Source of the DNA: Blastococcus sp. HT6-30
GTDB lineage: Bacteria > Actinomycetota > Actinomycetes > Mycobacteriales > Geodermatophilaceae
DNA length: 64,000 nt
Direction of reading: 5' to 3'
NCBI RefSeq assembly: GCF_039729015.1
Contig: NZ_CP155792.1
Coordinates: 1,012,001-1,076,000 of the forward strand
Shown: positions 63,517 through 64,000 of the stretch, piece by piece
Position numbering within the stretch: position 1 is the stretch's first letter
How the letters are laid out: every line of letters begins with the position of its first letter
The notes under the pieces: generated by a model
Told to the model about the DNA's origin: nothing
What the model saw: the letters and a program-made list of their open reading frames with translations, nothing else
Database searches by the model: none
Position numbers and translations under genes: made by a program

Positions 63517-64000
63517 ATGGCCTACGCAACGGACGAAGCGACCGACGGCCTGCACCACTCGGCAGTGGGGGAATCGGCCCCCACATCCGGGTTCGCGGGG
63601 CGGCCTCGCCGCCGGCTGTCCATCTGCCTCTACACCCCGTCGGTCGATCCCTCCGGGATGGGCTCGCACATGCTCGACCTGGCTGCGGAGTTCCGGTCGA
63701 CCGCCGACGTCTCGGTGCTCTGCTGGGGGACGGCGAGCGGACGCCGGGTCCTCGACCGTGCCAGGGCCCTGGGCGTCGCCACCTGCGCTCTTCCGCCTCC
63801 ACGCGACCCCACGTTCGGGCGGACCATCGTCGACTTCCTCGCCGCTCACCCGGCGGACGTCTTCCACGTCCACGTCGGTAGCGGGCGGGAGAACTTCGAC
63901 GGCGCCCGGGCGGCGCGGCGAGCCGGCGTGCGGGCCGTCGTGCAGACCCAGCACCAGCCGTGGCTGCTGAGCCCTCGGAAGCGCGCCGCGTTCTTCCGGG
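63517..64000 (+). CDS. glycosyltransferase, GT4-like, cut by the window end
   Basis: The first 161 residues are visible; no stop codon is reached. After a polar 35-residue N-terminus, ICLYTPSVDPSGMGSHMLDL matches the N-terminal Rossmann of GT-B glycosyltransferases (the acceptor-side loop with SGMGSH), followed by VHVGSGRENFDGARAARRAG and TQHQPWLLS. It is probably a family 4 type enzyme acting on a cell-envelope or secondary sugar. GAAGGGG lies before the ATG at 63517. Confidence 0.75.
   Translation, partial: MAYATDEATDGLHHSAVGESAPTSGFAGRPRRRLSICLYTPSVDPSGMGSHMLDLAAEFRSTADVSVLCWGTASGRRVLDRARALGVATCALPPPRDPTFGRTIVDFLAAHPADVFHVHVGSGRENFDGARAARRAGVRAVVQTQHQPWLLSPRKRAAFFR

Overview
The window is a gene-dense, very GC-rich stretch of actinobacterial chromosome. 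I infer the organism is close to the Geodermatophilaceae (Blastococcus, Geodermatophilus, Modestobacter). The reasons are GTG-rich starts, a clpS-DUF2017-mec-cysO-cysM-murI-cyclase/PDE-rph-rdgB block in the Mycobacterium tuberculosis order, many leaderless-type promoters, and hairpin repeats between genes. I see no phage, plasmid, insertion sequence, rRNA or CRISPR array. Two tRNA genes are present: Leu(UAG) and Lys(CTT).

Layout. 0-5 kb: winged-helix protein, two small proteins, ABC-F ATPase, a zinc-binding lipoprotein behind a Zur-like operator, and the Zur-type regulator. 5-15.5 kb: aldo/keto reductase, zinc alcohol dehydrogenase, M23 peptidase, CDF zinc exporter, CtaG, phosphoesterase, rRNA methyltransferase, ctaD and serB. 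15.5-28 kb: pncA-pncB (NAD salvage), clpS-DUF2017, the CysO/Mec/CysM cysteine pathway, murI, an Rv1339-like phosphodiesterase, a stand-alone LigD-type polymerase, bcp, YjbQ, rph and rdgB. 28-41 kb: a lysG/lysE exporter pair, tRNA-Leu, an EAL protein, an acyl-CoA dehydrogenase with thioesterase, reductases, an MFS carrier and idi.

41-56 kb is the most accessory and eroded part. It has a heme oxygenase flanked by remnants of a SpoIIE/PP2C phosphatase and of a PucR regulator, the proline catabolic pair (PRODH, PruA), and a small locus of flavin monooxygenase-like protein, degenerate ATP-grasp protein and MFS exporter with a shared palindromic operator. It also has a frameshifted lysE copy, tRNA-Lys, an L,D-transpeptidase lipoprotein, a beta-propeller/MoaD pair, and a decayed fatty-acyl-CoA ligase. 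56-64 kb: acyl-CoA dehydrogenase plus TetR, a Na+/alanine symporter coupled to a universal stress protein, two tiny membrane proteins, a polyol dehydrogenase with an aldo/keto reductase, and the start of a GT4-type glycosyltransferase cut by the window end.

The points I find most worth a second look are these. The ATP-grasp protein has lost its ATP and metal ligands, and its promoter carries a TetR-type palindrome. The heme oxygenase is an orphan beside a deletion scar. The CysO-type carrier ends in Gly-Gly-Cys next to its JAMM peptidase. A TANNNT box recurs 6-8 bases before many start codons.
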